Source of the DNA: an uncultured Eubacterium sp.
GTDB lineage: Bacteria; Bacillota; Clostridia; Lachnospirales; Lachnospiraceae
Direction of reading: 5' to 3'
NCBI GenBank assembly: GCA_900548465.1
Contig: URKY01000071.1
Coordinates: 1 to 8,463, forward strand
DNA length: 8,463 nt
The notes beneath the pieces were generated by a model. The model made no database searches, was not told where the DNA came from, and saw only the letters and a list, made by a program, of their open reading frames with translations. Below, in pieces: positions 1-6,314 of this stretch. The stretch's first letter is position 1. Each line of letters opens with the position of its first letter. Made by a program: the position numbers and the translations under genes.

Positions 1-2
1 AA

Positions 3-53
3 ACTCAGTTAGATACAAGTACTAGAGATAAATTAAGGAAGAAGCGATTATAG
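3..53 (+). CDS. Possible C-terminal tail of an unidentified CDS entering from the left edge
   Basis: An open frame enters from the left edge and ends at TAG 51-53, giving the 16 residues TQLDTSTRDKLRKKRL. The basic, hydrophilic end is plausible for a protein terminus, but 16 codons are too few to establish coding or family. It does not look like the C-terminus of AzlC, the usual upstream partner of AzlD. It matters because an AzlD fragment lacking its N-terminus follows 60 bp later, so this could be the end of whatever replaced the start of azlD. It could equally be chance open frame. Confidence 0.2.
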   Translation, partial: TQLDTSTRDKLRKKRL

Positions 54-115
54 GAATTGACTAACTTGTAAATCAATTTTATAATAGAAAGCAAAGGATT
101 AGTTTTAGTATGTAA

Positions 116-355
116 CATTTATTAGACAGAAAACAGATAAAAAATAAATTTATACAATCATTTTTATATTACGTACCCTATGTCACTCTTGCAGTTATGA
201 CTTTTCCTGCAATAATTAACACCACCGCTTCACCAATCAGTGGTCTTTTAGCATTAATTGTAGGTATAGTTGCAGCCTGGTTTGGTATGAGTCTTTTCCA
301 GGTATCTGTTGGATGTTGTCTGGTTGTATTTATTTTATCATTTATAATACATTAA
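116..355 (+). pseudogene. azlD: 5'-truncated azlD: branched-chain amino acid export subunit remnant
   Basis: The frame after the stop at 113-115 reads IKNKFIQSFLYYVPYVTLAV and continues through MTFPAIINTTASPISG, then a hydrophobic segment with AAWFGMSLFQVSVGC, to TAA 353-355. This is the middle and C-terminal part of AzlD, a small membrane protein of about 100-110 residues. With AzlC it forms the AzlCD exporter of branched-chain amino acids and their analogues. About 72 residues are recognisable. The expected N-terminal membrane segment before IKNKF is absent: the frame has a stop at 113-115, neither other forward frame at 1-115 encodes it, and no ATG/GTG/TTG start with a ribosome binding site precedes the conserved part. 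The 3' end is intact, and the stop overlaps that of the convergent gene. I infer a 5' deletion or insertion remnant that is unlikely to be functional. No azlC is visible. Confidence 0.72.
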
Positions 356-753
356 TCTTTTGTAAGTATTTTTTCAAAAAACAGACCTAAAATAAACCAT
401 AAAGGAGCATAATCAAGTCTTATTACACCATTAATATTATATTTATTTTTGCTGTAATCCCATGGACATTGATTGTGCCTTTTTAATATTGAACCCGTCA
501 CATATTCTATTCCAAAAATTCCAACGGTATATACCGTCCCCCTTTCAATAGTTTTTCTATTCTTTGATTTCAATCTGCAACTTAAAGGTTTTATAACTGA
601 AGCCATTCCATATACGGGAAACATCCATAGAGAAGAATGTCCTTCTAATTTATAATTCTTTTTCTTAAAAGAACAGACTGACGTAAAGAGTAACTCTATA
701 CACCAGCCTGCTATTCCACATTTTATAAAATCATTATTAATCATGCTCTTCAT
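352..753 (-). CDS. Small membrane protein, putative ABC-transporter type IV (CmpB-like) family
   Basis: This 133-residue protein has the signature blocks of a Firmicutes membrane family usually annotated 'putative ABC transporter permease' (ABC_trans_CmpB): GHSSLWMFPVYG at about 38-49, CPWDYS at 96-101 and NINGVIRLDYAPLWFILG at 106-123. Hydrophobic stretches near 8-26, 40-56, 75-90 and 114-130 suggest about four membrane segments. The biochemical role is not established, and no ATPase or binding protein is encoded nearby, so the transporter label is only a family name. It lies 50 bp downstream of glyA in the same orientation and may be read through from it, since no terminator is obvious. The first ATG (753) has no clear Shine-Dalgarno; an internal ATG at 744 is the alternative. 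Family length and conserved blocks look complete, so it seems intact. Confidence 0.75.
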   Translation of the reverse strand: MKSMINNDFIKCGIAGWCIELLFTSVCSFKKKNYKLEGHSSLWMFPVYGMASVIKPLSCRLKSKNRKTIERGTVYTVGIFGIEYVTGSILKRHNQCPWDYSKNKYNINGVIRLDYAPLWFILGLFFEKILTKD

Positions 754-791
754 ACATGAATTATTACCATTTTTTTCTTAAATATTCATGT
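754..791. repeat. 8-bp inverted repeat in the glyA/CmpB-like gap
   Basis: ACATGAAT (754-761) and ATTCATGT (784-791) are perfect inverted copies separated by 22 AT-rich bases, directly before the ATG at 753. It could be an operator or a weak hairpin between the two genes. There is no following T-run on the minus strand, so it is not a convincing intrinsic terminator of glyA. A perfect 8-bp dyad in such AT-rich DNA could be chance. Confidence 0.25.
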
Positions 792-803
792 CTCGATTGC
801 ATG

Positions 804-2045
804 TTATTCGTAAAGAGGATATTTATCTGTTAATCCCTTTACCTTTTCTTTTACCTTTTCACAGTTTCCATCTAAATCGTCTGCAATTTCAGCCATACAT
901 TCAGCAATAACATCCATATCTTCTTCATTTAAACCTCTTGTTGTTACTGCAGGTGTTCCGATTCTTACACCACTTGTGATTCCCGGCTTCTGAGGTTCAT
1001 TTGGAATTGCATTTTTGTTACATGTAATGTTTGCTGCATCAAGTGCAATTTCAAATTCTTTTCCTGTAATATTCTTGCTTCTTAAATCAACCAGCATAAG
1101 GTGATTGTCTGTTCCACCTGATACTAAGTCAAATCCTCTGTCTGTAAGACCTTTTGCCAATGCCTGAGCATTCTTAACAATGTTCTTAGCATATTTTTTA
1201 AATTCAGGTGAAAGTGCTTCTTTGAAACATACTGCCTTTGCTGCAATTACATGCATTAAAGGTCCACCCTGAATTCCCGGGAACACTGCCTTGTTTAATT
1301 TATGTTCAAGGGCAAATTCTTCGCTTGACAAGATTAAGCCACCTCTAGGCCCTCTTAATGTTTTGTGAGTTGTCGTTGTTGTAACATGAGCATAAGGTAT
1401 TGGGCTCATATGTTCACCGGCAGCAACAAGTCCTGCAATGTGAGCCATATCTACCATAAGATATGCTCCTACTTCATCAGCGATTTCCCTGAATTTCTTA
1501 AAATCTATTTTTCTTGGATAAGCACTAGCTCCTGCAACAATAAGTTTTGGCTTATTTGCCACAGCAATTTCCCTTACTTTATCATAATCAATATAGCCAT
1601 TATCATCAACACCATAAGAAACTATATTAAAATATGTACCTGACATATTAACCTTTGAACCATGAGTTAAATGTCCTCCTGCATCAAGACTCATTCCCAT
1701 AACAGTATCACCAGGTTTTACAAGGGCAAAAAATACTGCCATATTAGCCTGTGCCCCTGAATGTGGCTGTACGTTTGCATATGTACAACCGAACAACTCT
1801 TTTGCTCTGTCGATTGCAAGCTGTTCAACAACATCAACATATTCACAACCACCATAATATCTTTTTCCCGGATACCCCTCCGCATATTTGTTTGTAAGGT
1901 GACTACCCATAGCAGCCATAACTGCTTTACTAACTAAATTTTCAGATGCAATAAGTTCAAGATGTGAACGCTGTCTTCCCATCTCCTCTTCCATTGCTGC
2001 ATAAATTTCTGTATCTGCATTCTTTACTTCATCAAACGAAAACAT
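804..2045 (-). CDS. glyA: Serine hydroxymethyltransferase
   Basis: This PLP-dependent cytosolic enzyme interconverts serine plus tetrahydrofolate with glycine plus 5,10-methylenetetrahydrofolate, the main one-carbon entry for purine, thymidylate and methionine synthesis. The 413-residue length is normal for bacterial SHMT. Visible motifs are LIASEN (31-36), [18 protein letters not shown] (54-71), [11 protein letters not shown] (91-101), [12 protein letters not shown] (119-130), [11 protein letters not shown] (198-208, with the PLP-pyridine Asp199), the Schiff-base lysine in [16 protein letters not shown] (Lys228) and [13 protein letters not shown] towards the end. The ATG at 2045 is preceded by a strong GGAGGG ribosome binding site and matches the family start. 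It is transcribed away from the orphan gene at 2519, with a candidate promoter and dyad just upstream. It appears complete and functional. Confidence 0.97.
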   Translation of the reverse strand: MFSFDEVKNADTEIYAAMEEEMGRQRSHLELIASENLVSKAVMAAMGSHLTNKYAEGYPGKRYYGGCEYVDVVEQLAIDRAKELFGCTYANVQPHSGAQANMAVFFALVKPGDTVMGMSLDAGGHLTHGSKVNMSGTYFNIVSYGVDDNGYIDYDKVREIAVANKPKLIVAGASAYPRKIDFKKFREIADEVGAYLMVDMAHIAGLVAAGEHMSPIPYAHVTTTTTHKTLRGPRGGLILSSEEFALEHKLNKAVFPGIQGGPLMHVIAAKAVCFKEALSPEFKKYAKNIVKNAQALAKGLTDRGFDLVSGGTDNHLMLVDLRSKNITGKEFEIALDAANITCNKNAIPNEPQKPGITSGVRIGTPAVTTRGLNEEDMDVIAECMAEIADDLDGNCEKVKEKVKGLTDKYPLYE

Positions 2046-2065
2046 TGAATCCCTCCTACTCGTAT

Positions 2066-2094
2066 TCTATATGTACTACATTGTTTTTCATCAA
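2066..2094 (-). promoter_or_regulatory. Candidate glyA promoter
   Basis: On the minus strand TTGATG (2089-2094) and TATAGA (2066-2071) are separated by exactly 17 bp, about 20 bp upstream of the GGAGGG ribosome binding site of glyA. The -35 is close to consensus and the -10 is weaker. A short leader of roughly 15-20 nt would result. There is no room for a riboswitch in a leader that short, and I see no T-box or glycine-riboswitch motifs further upstream. Confidence 0.4.
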
Positions 2095-2100
2095 TGTAGT
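2075..2100. promoter_or_regulatory. Perfect 9-bp dyad overlapping the glyA promoter (operator candidate)
   Basis: ACTACATTG (2075-2083) and CAATGTAGT (2092-2100) are perfect inverted copies around an 8-bp centre. The candidate -35 lies within the right arm and centre, and the left arm falls in the -35/-10 spacer, where repressor operators commonly sit. The motif is not the CCGAAC-type PurBox known from Bacillus. A second, shorter dyad (2114-2120/2129-2135, TACTTTA with TAAAGTA) lies 14 bp further upstream. Function as operator is inferred; it could also form an RNA hairpin if transcription starts upstream. Confidence 0.4.
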
Positions 2101-2154
2101 TGTAATTCTTTACTACTTTACCATAATATAAAGTATTTTGAAATCTATTTTTAT

Positions 2155-2331
2155 TTATTTTTTACTTTTCATCTCTTTTGCACTCACATTTAAGTTTAAA
2201 GAAATCTCCATCTCCCCCTTTGAAGATATTGTTTTTCCTTTATAATTAATTCTGTAAGCTTCAAAATAGACTGTCCTTAATATAAAATATACACCCATCT
2301 TAAAACCACCTTCGTCCCGTTCAAAATTCAT
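2155..2331 (-). CDS. Possible small hypothetical protein, 58 residues
   Basis: An open frame runs from ATG 2331-2329 to TAA 2157-2155, beginning MNFERDEGGFKMGVYFILRT and ending NLNVSAKEMKSKK. A GGAGTAGG stretch lies 5-12 bases upstream of the ATG, a plausible ribosome binding site. The same frame stays open for 26 more codons upstream, but with no ATG, GTG or TTG, so the ORF could also be the remains of a longer gene. I do not recognise the family. Alternating polar and hydrophobic residues suggest beta structure, and there is no signal peptide or membrane segment. It lies upstream of glyA on the same strand with a 109-bp gap that contains the glyA promoter candidate. Coding status is uncertain. 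Confidence 0.3.
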   Translation of the reverse strand: MNFERDEGGFKMGVYFILRTVYFEAYRINYKGKTISSKGEMEISLNLNVSAKEMKSKK

Positions 2332-2437
2332 GTTTTTACCTACTCCTGCAATATCTATGCCATTTACAACATTTCGACATTTTTTGCTTCTTTTGTTCTT
2401 TGCTATACACTATGCCATTTTTATTTTTTGTTCTATT

Positions 2438-2465
2438 TTGAATTATAAATAAATATATTTTTAAT
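2438..2465 (+). promoter_or_regulatory. Candidate promoter for the gene at 2519
   Basis: TTGAAT (2438-2443) and TTTAAT (2460-2465) are separated by 16 bp in an AT-rich stretch, about 55 bp before the ATG at 2519. Both hexamers approach consensus (4/6 and 5/6), but the surrounding base composition makes chance matches likely. The rest of 2332-2437 shows no gene, only AT-rich sequence with an 11-bp direct repeat CTATGCCATTT at 2355-2365 and 2410-2420. Confidence 0.3.
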
Positions 2466-2518
2466 AGTGGGATTGCAATGCCTGTTTGCACGGATAAAAA
2501 AGCATGGAGGACATTATT

Positions 2519-3271
2519 ATGTATAAAATATTAGCATTTGAAAACGGACAACCGATTATACTTTTTTTAGACAGCCGTAAGGTATATATGTATACAGCTA
2601 ACAGCGGACGTATTATTTCAAAGGGGTTGCTATTCGATGATGTAAAAAAAGATTTTGATATTTATTCATGTAAGGAACAATACATATACTACATATCTAC
2701 AGACAATAGAATAAAACTTGCGAAATTAAATCGTGACAGATTCACTGAATTTCTCTCTATTCCTATGGAAGACAAAGAGCAAAATGTTGAAATTGTAAAT
2801 GTTTCACCATTAATGTGTCAGAATGAACTGTATATTTTTTATTGTAACCACAATCATATTGATGGGAAGTATGAAATATACTATATTTTGTCATCTTCCC
2901 CCAACAAAAGCTGTCTGATTGAGCGAAACATAGACACTAATAAAGGCTTTGATGTATTTAAAGCTGATAATAAATTAGGTCTTGTTCTAAATGACAATTA
3001 TTACTATATAAGCAAAGACAAAAAAATGATAAATATAAGTTCTTTTAATGATGCTACAAATAATTCCCTTTCCCAAAACATTGAAGAATTAAAGAAAACC
3101 CTTTCAGAAAAAATCAGTCAACTTATTGATACACAACGCCAGCTATACGAAAAAAATAACGAAATAATTACTTTAAAATCAACACAGAAGCACATAACTG
3201 CTCAATACAACGAACTTGCAGAGTATGCTGGAAAACTACAGGATGAGCTCAGAAAAATCCGTTACACGTAA
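2519..3271 (+). CDS. Uncharacterised cytoplasmic protein: beta-rich N-terminal region plus C-terminal coiled coil
   Basis: I do not recognise this 250-residue protein. Residues 1-175 are rich in short beta-strand-like segments with recurring aromatic patterns, such as KVYMYTANSGRII (21-33), QYIYYISTDNRIKLAKL (54-70), ELYIFYCN (103-110), YEIYYILSS (118-126) and YYYISKDKKMINI (161-173). This resembles degenerate beta-propeller blades. Residues about 183-247 form a long heptad-type coiled coil (IEELKKTLSEKISQLIDTQ and onwards), suggesting oligomerisation. There is no signal peptide, membrane helix or catalytic motif. The ATG at 2519 is chosen because GGAGG (2506-2510) lies 8 bases before it; an in-frame ATG at 2504 would overlap that site and is unlikely to be used. 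It is a lone gene, divergent from glyA and convergent with the YitT gene across the hairpin element. A scaffold or sensor role would be speculation. Confidence 0.8.
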   Translation: MYKILAFENGQPIILFLDSRKVYMYTANSGRIISKGLLFDDVKKDFDIYSCKEQYIYYISTDNRIKLAKLNRDRFTEFLSIPMEDKEQNVEIVNVSPLMCQNELYIFYCNHNHIDGKYEIYYILSSSPNKSCLIERNIDTNKGFDVFKADNKLGLVLNDNYYYISKDKKMINISSFNDATNNSLSQNIEELKKTLSEKISQLIDTQRQLYEKNNEIITLKSTQKHITAQYNELAEYAGKLQDELRKIRYT

Positions 3272-3280
3272 AAATCAAAT

Positions 3281-3504
3281 ATAAAAGAAATGTATTTCCG
3301 AGGCTATGGGGCAGGTGATATTGGTAAACATCGGAAGTATTTCGTTATTTTTGCAAGCCTAGCTGCAATTGCGGAGCACTGCTTGAAGTCGCGAAGCGAC
3401 TGAGTTTGCGGAAGCAATTGCTAATAGGCGGCGCAGCAAAAATAGAAATACAACGTGTTTACCCAAATCACCTGCCCCATAGCCCCGGAAAAATATTCTT
3501 TTAT
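3281..3504. repeat. 224-bp imperfect palindromic element, probably a MITE-like or dispersed hairpin repeat
   Basis: The left arm (3281-3372) and right arm (3414-3504) are inverted copies of each other over about 90 nt. The outermost 9 bp are perfect (3281-3289 with 3496-3504), an 18-bp core is perfect (3302-3319 with 3467-3484, GGCTATGGGGCAGGTGAT), TTGGTAAACA pairs with TGTTTACCCAA, the stretch TATTTTTGC pairs with GCAAAAATA, and GCAATTGC ends both arms. The 41-base centre carries its own hairpin, AGTCGC-gaa-GCGACT (3387-3401). The element is more GC-rich than its flanks, carries no ORF of note and fills the whole convergent gap. The structure suits a non-autonomous palindromic repeat or a structured RNA, and transcribed from either side it could block read-through. 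No target-site duplication is clear. Copy number elsewhere cannot be seen from here. Confidence 0.7.
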
Positions 3505-3513
3505 TTTGTTTTT

Positions 3514-4365
3514 TTACCTATTTCCACCGAATATATCAGCTACTTCCGTAATTGAAATGTAGGCTGATGGGTCGATGTTATGTACGATTTCTTTCAATTT
3601 TCTAACCTGAAATCTATTTACCACGAAATATATCATTGTTTTATTTGAATCAGAATAGTATCCATGGGCTTTTAATGTTGTTATTCCATTTTCAAAAGTG
3701 TTGGAAAGGCTTTTACATATTTTTTCAGGTTTTTCAGTAATAATCATAGCTGATTTTGATCTGTCAAATCCTTCTATAATATAATCAATGGTTTTAAGGG
3801 CTGCTCCATACGTAATTATTGAATATAACGGCAAAATCCAGCTGTGTATTAATATTCCACAAATTATGTATAAAACAATATTATAAATCATAACAAAGGT
3901 TCCAACTGTAAGTCCCAGTCTTTTTGCAAAAATTATGGCTATAACTTCTATTCCATCCATTGCACCGCCAAATCTTATTGCAAGGCCACTGCCAATTCCT
4001 GATATTATTCCACCAAATATTGCGCACAGAAACAAATCACTGCCTGCCAATGGAGATACCATGGATACATCTATAGGAAAAGCATTTGTTATTAGCCATG
4101 CAAATAAAGAATAAACAAATACCGTATATATTGCATAAACTGTAAACTCTTTTCCCTGTTTTTTTAATCCATATAGAAATAACGGAATATTTAAAAGAAG
4201 CAAAAACACTGAAAGAGATAATTGTTTTGGAGTTATCTGAGACAATATCATTGATGTTCCGGAAATTCCACTATCATATAATTTAACCGGAGTCATAAAT
4301 AAAGTTATTCCAAAAGCATTTACTATACCTGCAATTGTCAAAGCTAATATATTCTTCATTTTCAT
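3514..4365 (-). CDS. YitT-family membrane protein with C-terminal DUF2179 domain
   Basis: The 283-residue protein has the YitT/YvjA architecture. About five to six hydrophobic membrane segments lie near residues 5-25, 48-67, 74-96, 108-132, 152-173 and 177-192 (counted from the start used here). A soluble C-terminal DUF2179 domain follows from about 200 to 280, including SAMIITEKPEKICKSL, GITTLKAHGYYS, TMIYFVVNRFQVRKLKEIV and ITEVADIFGG. The motif RFGGAMDGIEVIA in the fourth segment is typical. Molecular function is unknown for the family; the DUF2179 part resembles PII/ACT-like regulatory folds. ATG 4365 is chosen because AGGAGG lies 8 bases upstream; an in-frame GTG at 4371 would be only 2 bases from that site. 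It follows aspS on the same strand but beyond its terminator, so it is probably its own unit. Confidence 0.88.
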   Translation of the reverse strand: MKMKNILALTIAGIVNAFGITLFMTPVKLYDSGISGTSMILSQITPKQLSLSVFLLLLNIPLFLYGLKKQGKEFTVYAIYTVFVYSLFAWLITNAFPIDVSMVSPLAGSDLFLCAIFGGIISGIGSGLAIRFGGAMDGIEVIAIIFAKRLGLTVGTFVMIYNIVLYIICGILIHSWILPLYSIITYGAALKTIDYIIEGFDRSKSAMIITEKPEKICKSLSNTFENGITTLKAHGYYSDSNKTMIYFVVNRFQVRKLKEIVHNIDPSAYISITEVADIFGGNR

Positions 4366-4435
4366 AAGCACTTCCTCCTGATTTTGTTTCCTCTTATAAT
4401 ATTCGTTTAAGATATCTATTATAACTATTACAACA

Positions 4436-4463
4436 AAAGGAGTCTGAATATTCAGACTCCTTT
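4436..4463 (-). terminator. Perfect 28-bp palindrome, intrinsic terminator of aspS
   Basis: AAAGGAGTCTGAA and TTCAGACTCCTTT flank a central TA, so the 28 bases are fully self-complementary. On the minus strand the hairpin lies 19 bases after the aspS stop and is followed by TTTTGTTGT, a modest U-tract. It should end the hemZ-hisS-aspS transcript. On the plus strand there is no good T-run, so it is mainly unidirectional. Confidence 0.8.
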
Positions 4464-4482
4464 GTCAATTTATCATAGTATA

Positions 4483-6273
4483 CTATTTTTCTTCTTCTTT
4501 TTCAATTATATCAATTGATAATTCCTCTAACTGCTTTGGATCAACAGGACTTGGCGCTGATGTCATAAGACATGACGCATCCTTTACCTTAGGGAATGCA
4601 ATTACTTCTCTTATGTTATCTTCACCTGTCATATGCATTACTAATCTGTCCAGACCATATGCAAGTCCTGCGTGTGGTGGCACACCGTATTCAAATGCAT
4701 CAAGTAAGAAGCCAAACTGTTCATGAGCTGATTCTTTAGTAAATCCAAGAGCTTCAAACATCTTCTCCTGAATGTCAGCCTGATGAATTCTTACGCTTCC
4801 ACCACCAATTTCAGTACCGTTAAGTACAATGTCATACGCCTTTGCCCTAACTTTTCCAAGGTCTGTATCAAGATATGGGATGTCCTCTTCCATAGGCATT
4901 GTAAATGGATGATGCATTGCAAGATATCTTCCCTGTTCATCAGACCATTCAAACTGTGGAAATTCAACTACCCATAAGAAGTTCCATTTACTCTTATCTA
5001 TTAACTCCAATGTTTCTGCCAATTCTAAACGAAGCGCACCTAATACATTCCATACAATCTTATTCTTATCTGCAGCAAAGAGCAATAAATCTCCCGGCTC
5101 ACCTGCCATTGCTTTTACAAGATTATTAAGTTCTTCCTCTGTCATAAACTTAGCAAATGATGATTTATATGTTCCATCTTCATTTATACAAAGGTATGCA
5201 AGACCCTTTGCACCATTTCCCTTTGCGGAATCTACTAACTTATCAATTTTCTTTCTTGGCATTGAGCCCTGACCCTTTACATTTAAGCCACGAACGGTTC
5301 CACCGTTTTCAATGGCACCTGTAAACACGCCAAAACCACATCCTTTTACAGCGTCAGTAACGTCTACTAATTCCATTCCAAAACGTGTGTCCGGCTTATC
5401 TGAACCAAATCTGTCCATTGCCTCCTGCCATGTCATTCTTGGGAATGGAATAGGGATATCCACATTTAAAATTTCCTTATACATTGCATGGATTAATCTT
5501 TCATTTACATCAATTACATCATCAATATCAACAAATGACAATTCCATATCAACCTGTGTAAATTCAGGCTGTCTGTCTGCTCTTAAGTCCTCATCACGAT
5601 AACATCTTGCAATCTGGATATATCTGTCAAATCCTGAACACATAAGAAGCTGCTTATAAAGCTGTGGTGACTGAGGTAACGCATAAAACTCTCCAGGATG
5701 CACTCTGCTTGGTACAAGGTAATCTCTTGCACCCTCAGGAGTTGATTTACACAATGTAGGTGTCTCAATTTCAATAAAGCCTTCCTGTGACATGAATTTA
5801 CGGATAAATGTTGTAATGTCACTTCTCATCTTAATGTTTCTCTGTAATTTAGGCTTACGTAAATCAAGATATCTATATTTTAGTCTCAATTCTTCTCTTG
5901 TGTTTGTATCATCATCAATATGAATTGGAGGTGTCTGAGATTCTGAAAGAATTCTAAGAGAACTTGCCGTGATTTCAATATCACCTGTAGCCATAGAATC
6001 ATTCACTGCACCGTCACGTTTTCGTACTGTTCCTTCAACTGCAATAACATATTCATTTCTAAGTTCTTTTGCCTTTTCAAATACATCACCGTCATTTTCA
6101 TCGAAAACCAACTGCAAAATTCCTGATCTGTCTCTTAAATCTATAAATATAAGACTTCCAAGATTTCTTCTCTTTTGAACCCATCCCATTACTGTAACGG
6201 ATTCTCCTATATTTTTATTACTAACCTCTGTACATCTATGACTTCTGTGAAGTCCCTGCATTGACTCTGCCAT
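4483..6273 (-). CDS. aspS: Aspartyl-tRNA synthetase
   Basis: This class IIb synthetase charges tRNA-Asp with aspartate in the cytosol. It has 596 residues, the normal bacterial length. In order: an N-terminal OB-fold anticodon domain (about 1-105, with GWVQKRRNLGSLIFIDLRDR at 30-49), motif 1 (GFIEIETPTL, 165-174), the LPQSPQLYKQLLM region (199-211), motif 2 (FDRYIQIARCYRDEDLRADR, 215-234), a bacterial GAD insertion (about 283-408) and motif 3 (GLAYGLDRL, 536-544). Leu38 in RRNLGS, rather than the His seen in RRDHGG enzymes, points to a discriminating AspRS; this is inference. The start is set at ATG 6273 (MAESMQGLHR), preceded by AGGAGG at 6285-6290 with an 11-base gap. An in-frame ATG at 6309 has no ribosome binding site and adds 12 atypical residues. 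It lies 41 bp after hisS and is very probably co-transcribed. Confidence 0.97.
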   Translation of the reverse strand: MAESMQGLHRSHRCTEVSNKNIGESVTVMGWVQKRRNLGSLIFIDLRDRSGILQLVFDENDGDVFEKAKELRNEYVIAVEGTVRKRDGAVNDSMATGDIEITASSLRILSESQTPPIHIDDDTNTREELRLKYRYLDLRKPKLQRNIKMRSDITTFIRKFMSQEGFIEIETPTLCKSTPEGARDYLVPSRVHPGEFYALPQSPQLYKQLLMCSGFDRYIQIARCYRDEDLRADRQPEFTQVDMELSFVDIDDVIDVNERLIHAMYKEILNVDIPIPFPRMTWQEAMDRFGSDKPDTRFGMELVDVTDAVKGCGFGVFTGAIENGGTVRGLNVKGQGSMPRKKIDKLVDSAKGNGAKGLAYLCINEDGTYKSSFAKFMTEEELNNLVKAMAGEPGDLLLFAADKNKIVWNVLGALRLELAETLELIDKSKWNFLWVVEFPQFEWSDEQGRYLAMHHPFTMPMEEDIPYLDTDLGKVRAKAYDIVLNGTEIGGGSVRIHQADIQEKMFEALGFTKESAHEQFGFLLDAFEYGVPPHAGLAYGLDRLVMHMTGEDNIREVIAFPKVKDASCLMTSAPSPVDPKQLEELSIDIIEKEEEK

Positions 6274-6314
6274 TTTATCAATAACCTCCTGCATATGTTC
6301 TTGCCACATTAAAA

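Noticed and set aside
473..655. Plus-strand open frame of 60 codons
   Set aside because: Antisense to the CmpB-like gene, which has clear family motifs; no ribosome binding site or recognisable protein.
1365..1643. Plus-strand open frame of 92 codons
   Set aside because: Shadow of glyA on the opposite strand, with atypical composition for a real protein.
2336..2380. 14-codon minus-strand ORF beginning MSKCC, Cys-rich, just upstream of the 58-residue ORF
   Set aside because: No good ribosome binding site and too short to distinguish from chance; considered as a leader peptide but there is no attenuator structure after it.
3281..3504. The large palindrome as a plain rho-independent terminator
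   Set aside because: Arms of about 90 nt with mismatches and a structured centre are far beyond terminator size; termination may be a side effect but does not explain it.
4783..6178. Several open frames on both strands inside aspS
   Set aside because: All overlap the well-supported aspS frame and lack motifs or start signals.
6274..6309. ATG at 6309 as the aspS start
   Set aside because: No Shine-Dalgarno precedes it, the AGGAGG lies downstream of it, and the 12 extra residues are not part of the usual AspRS N-terminus.
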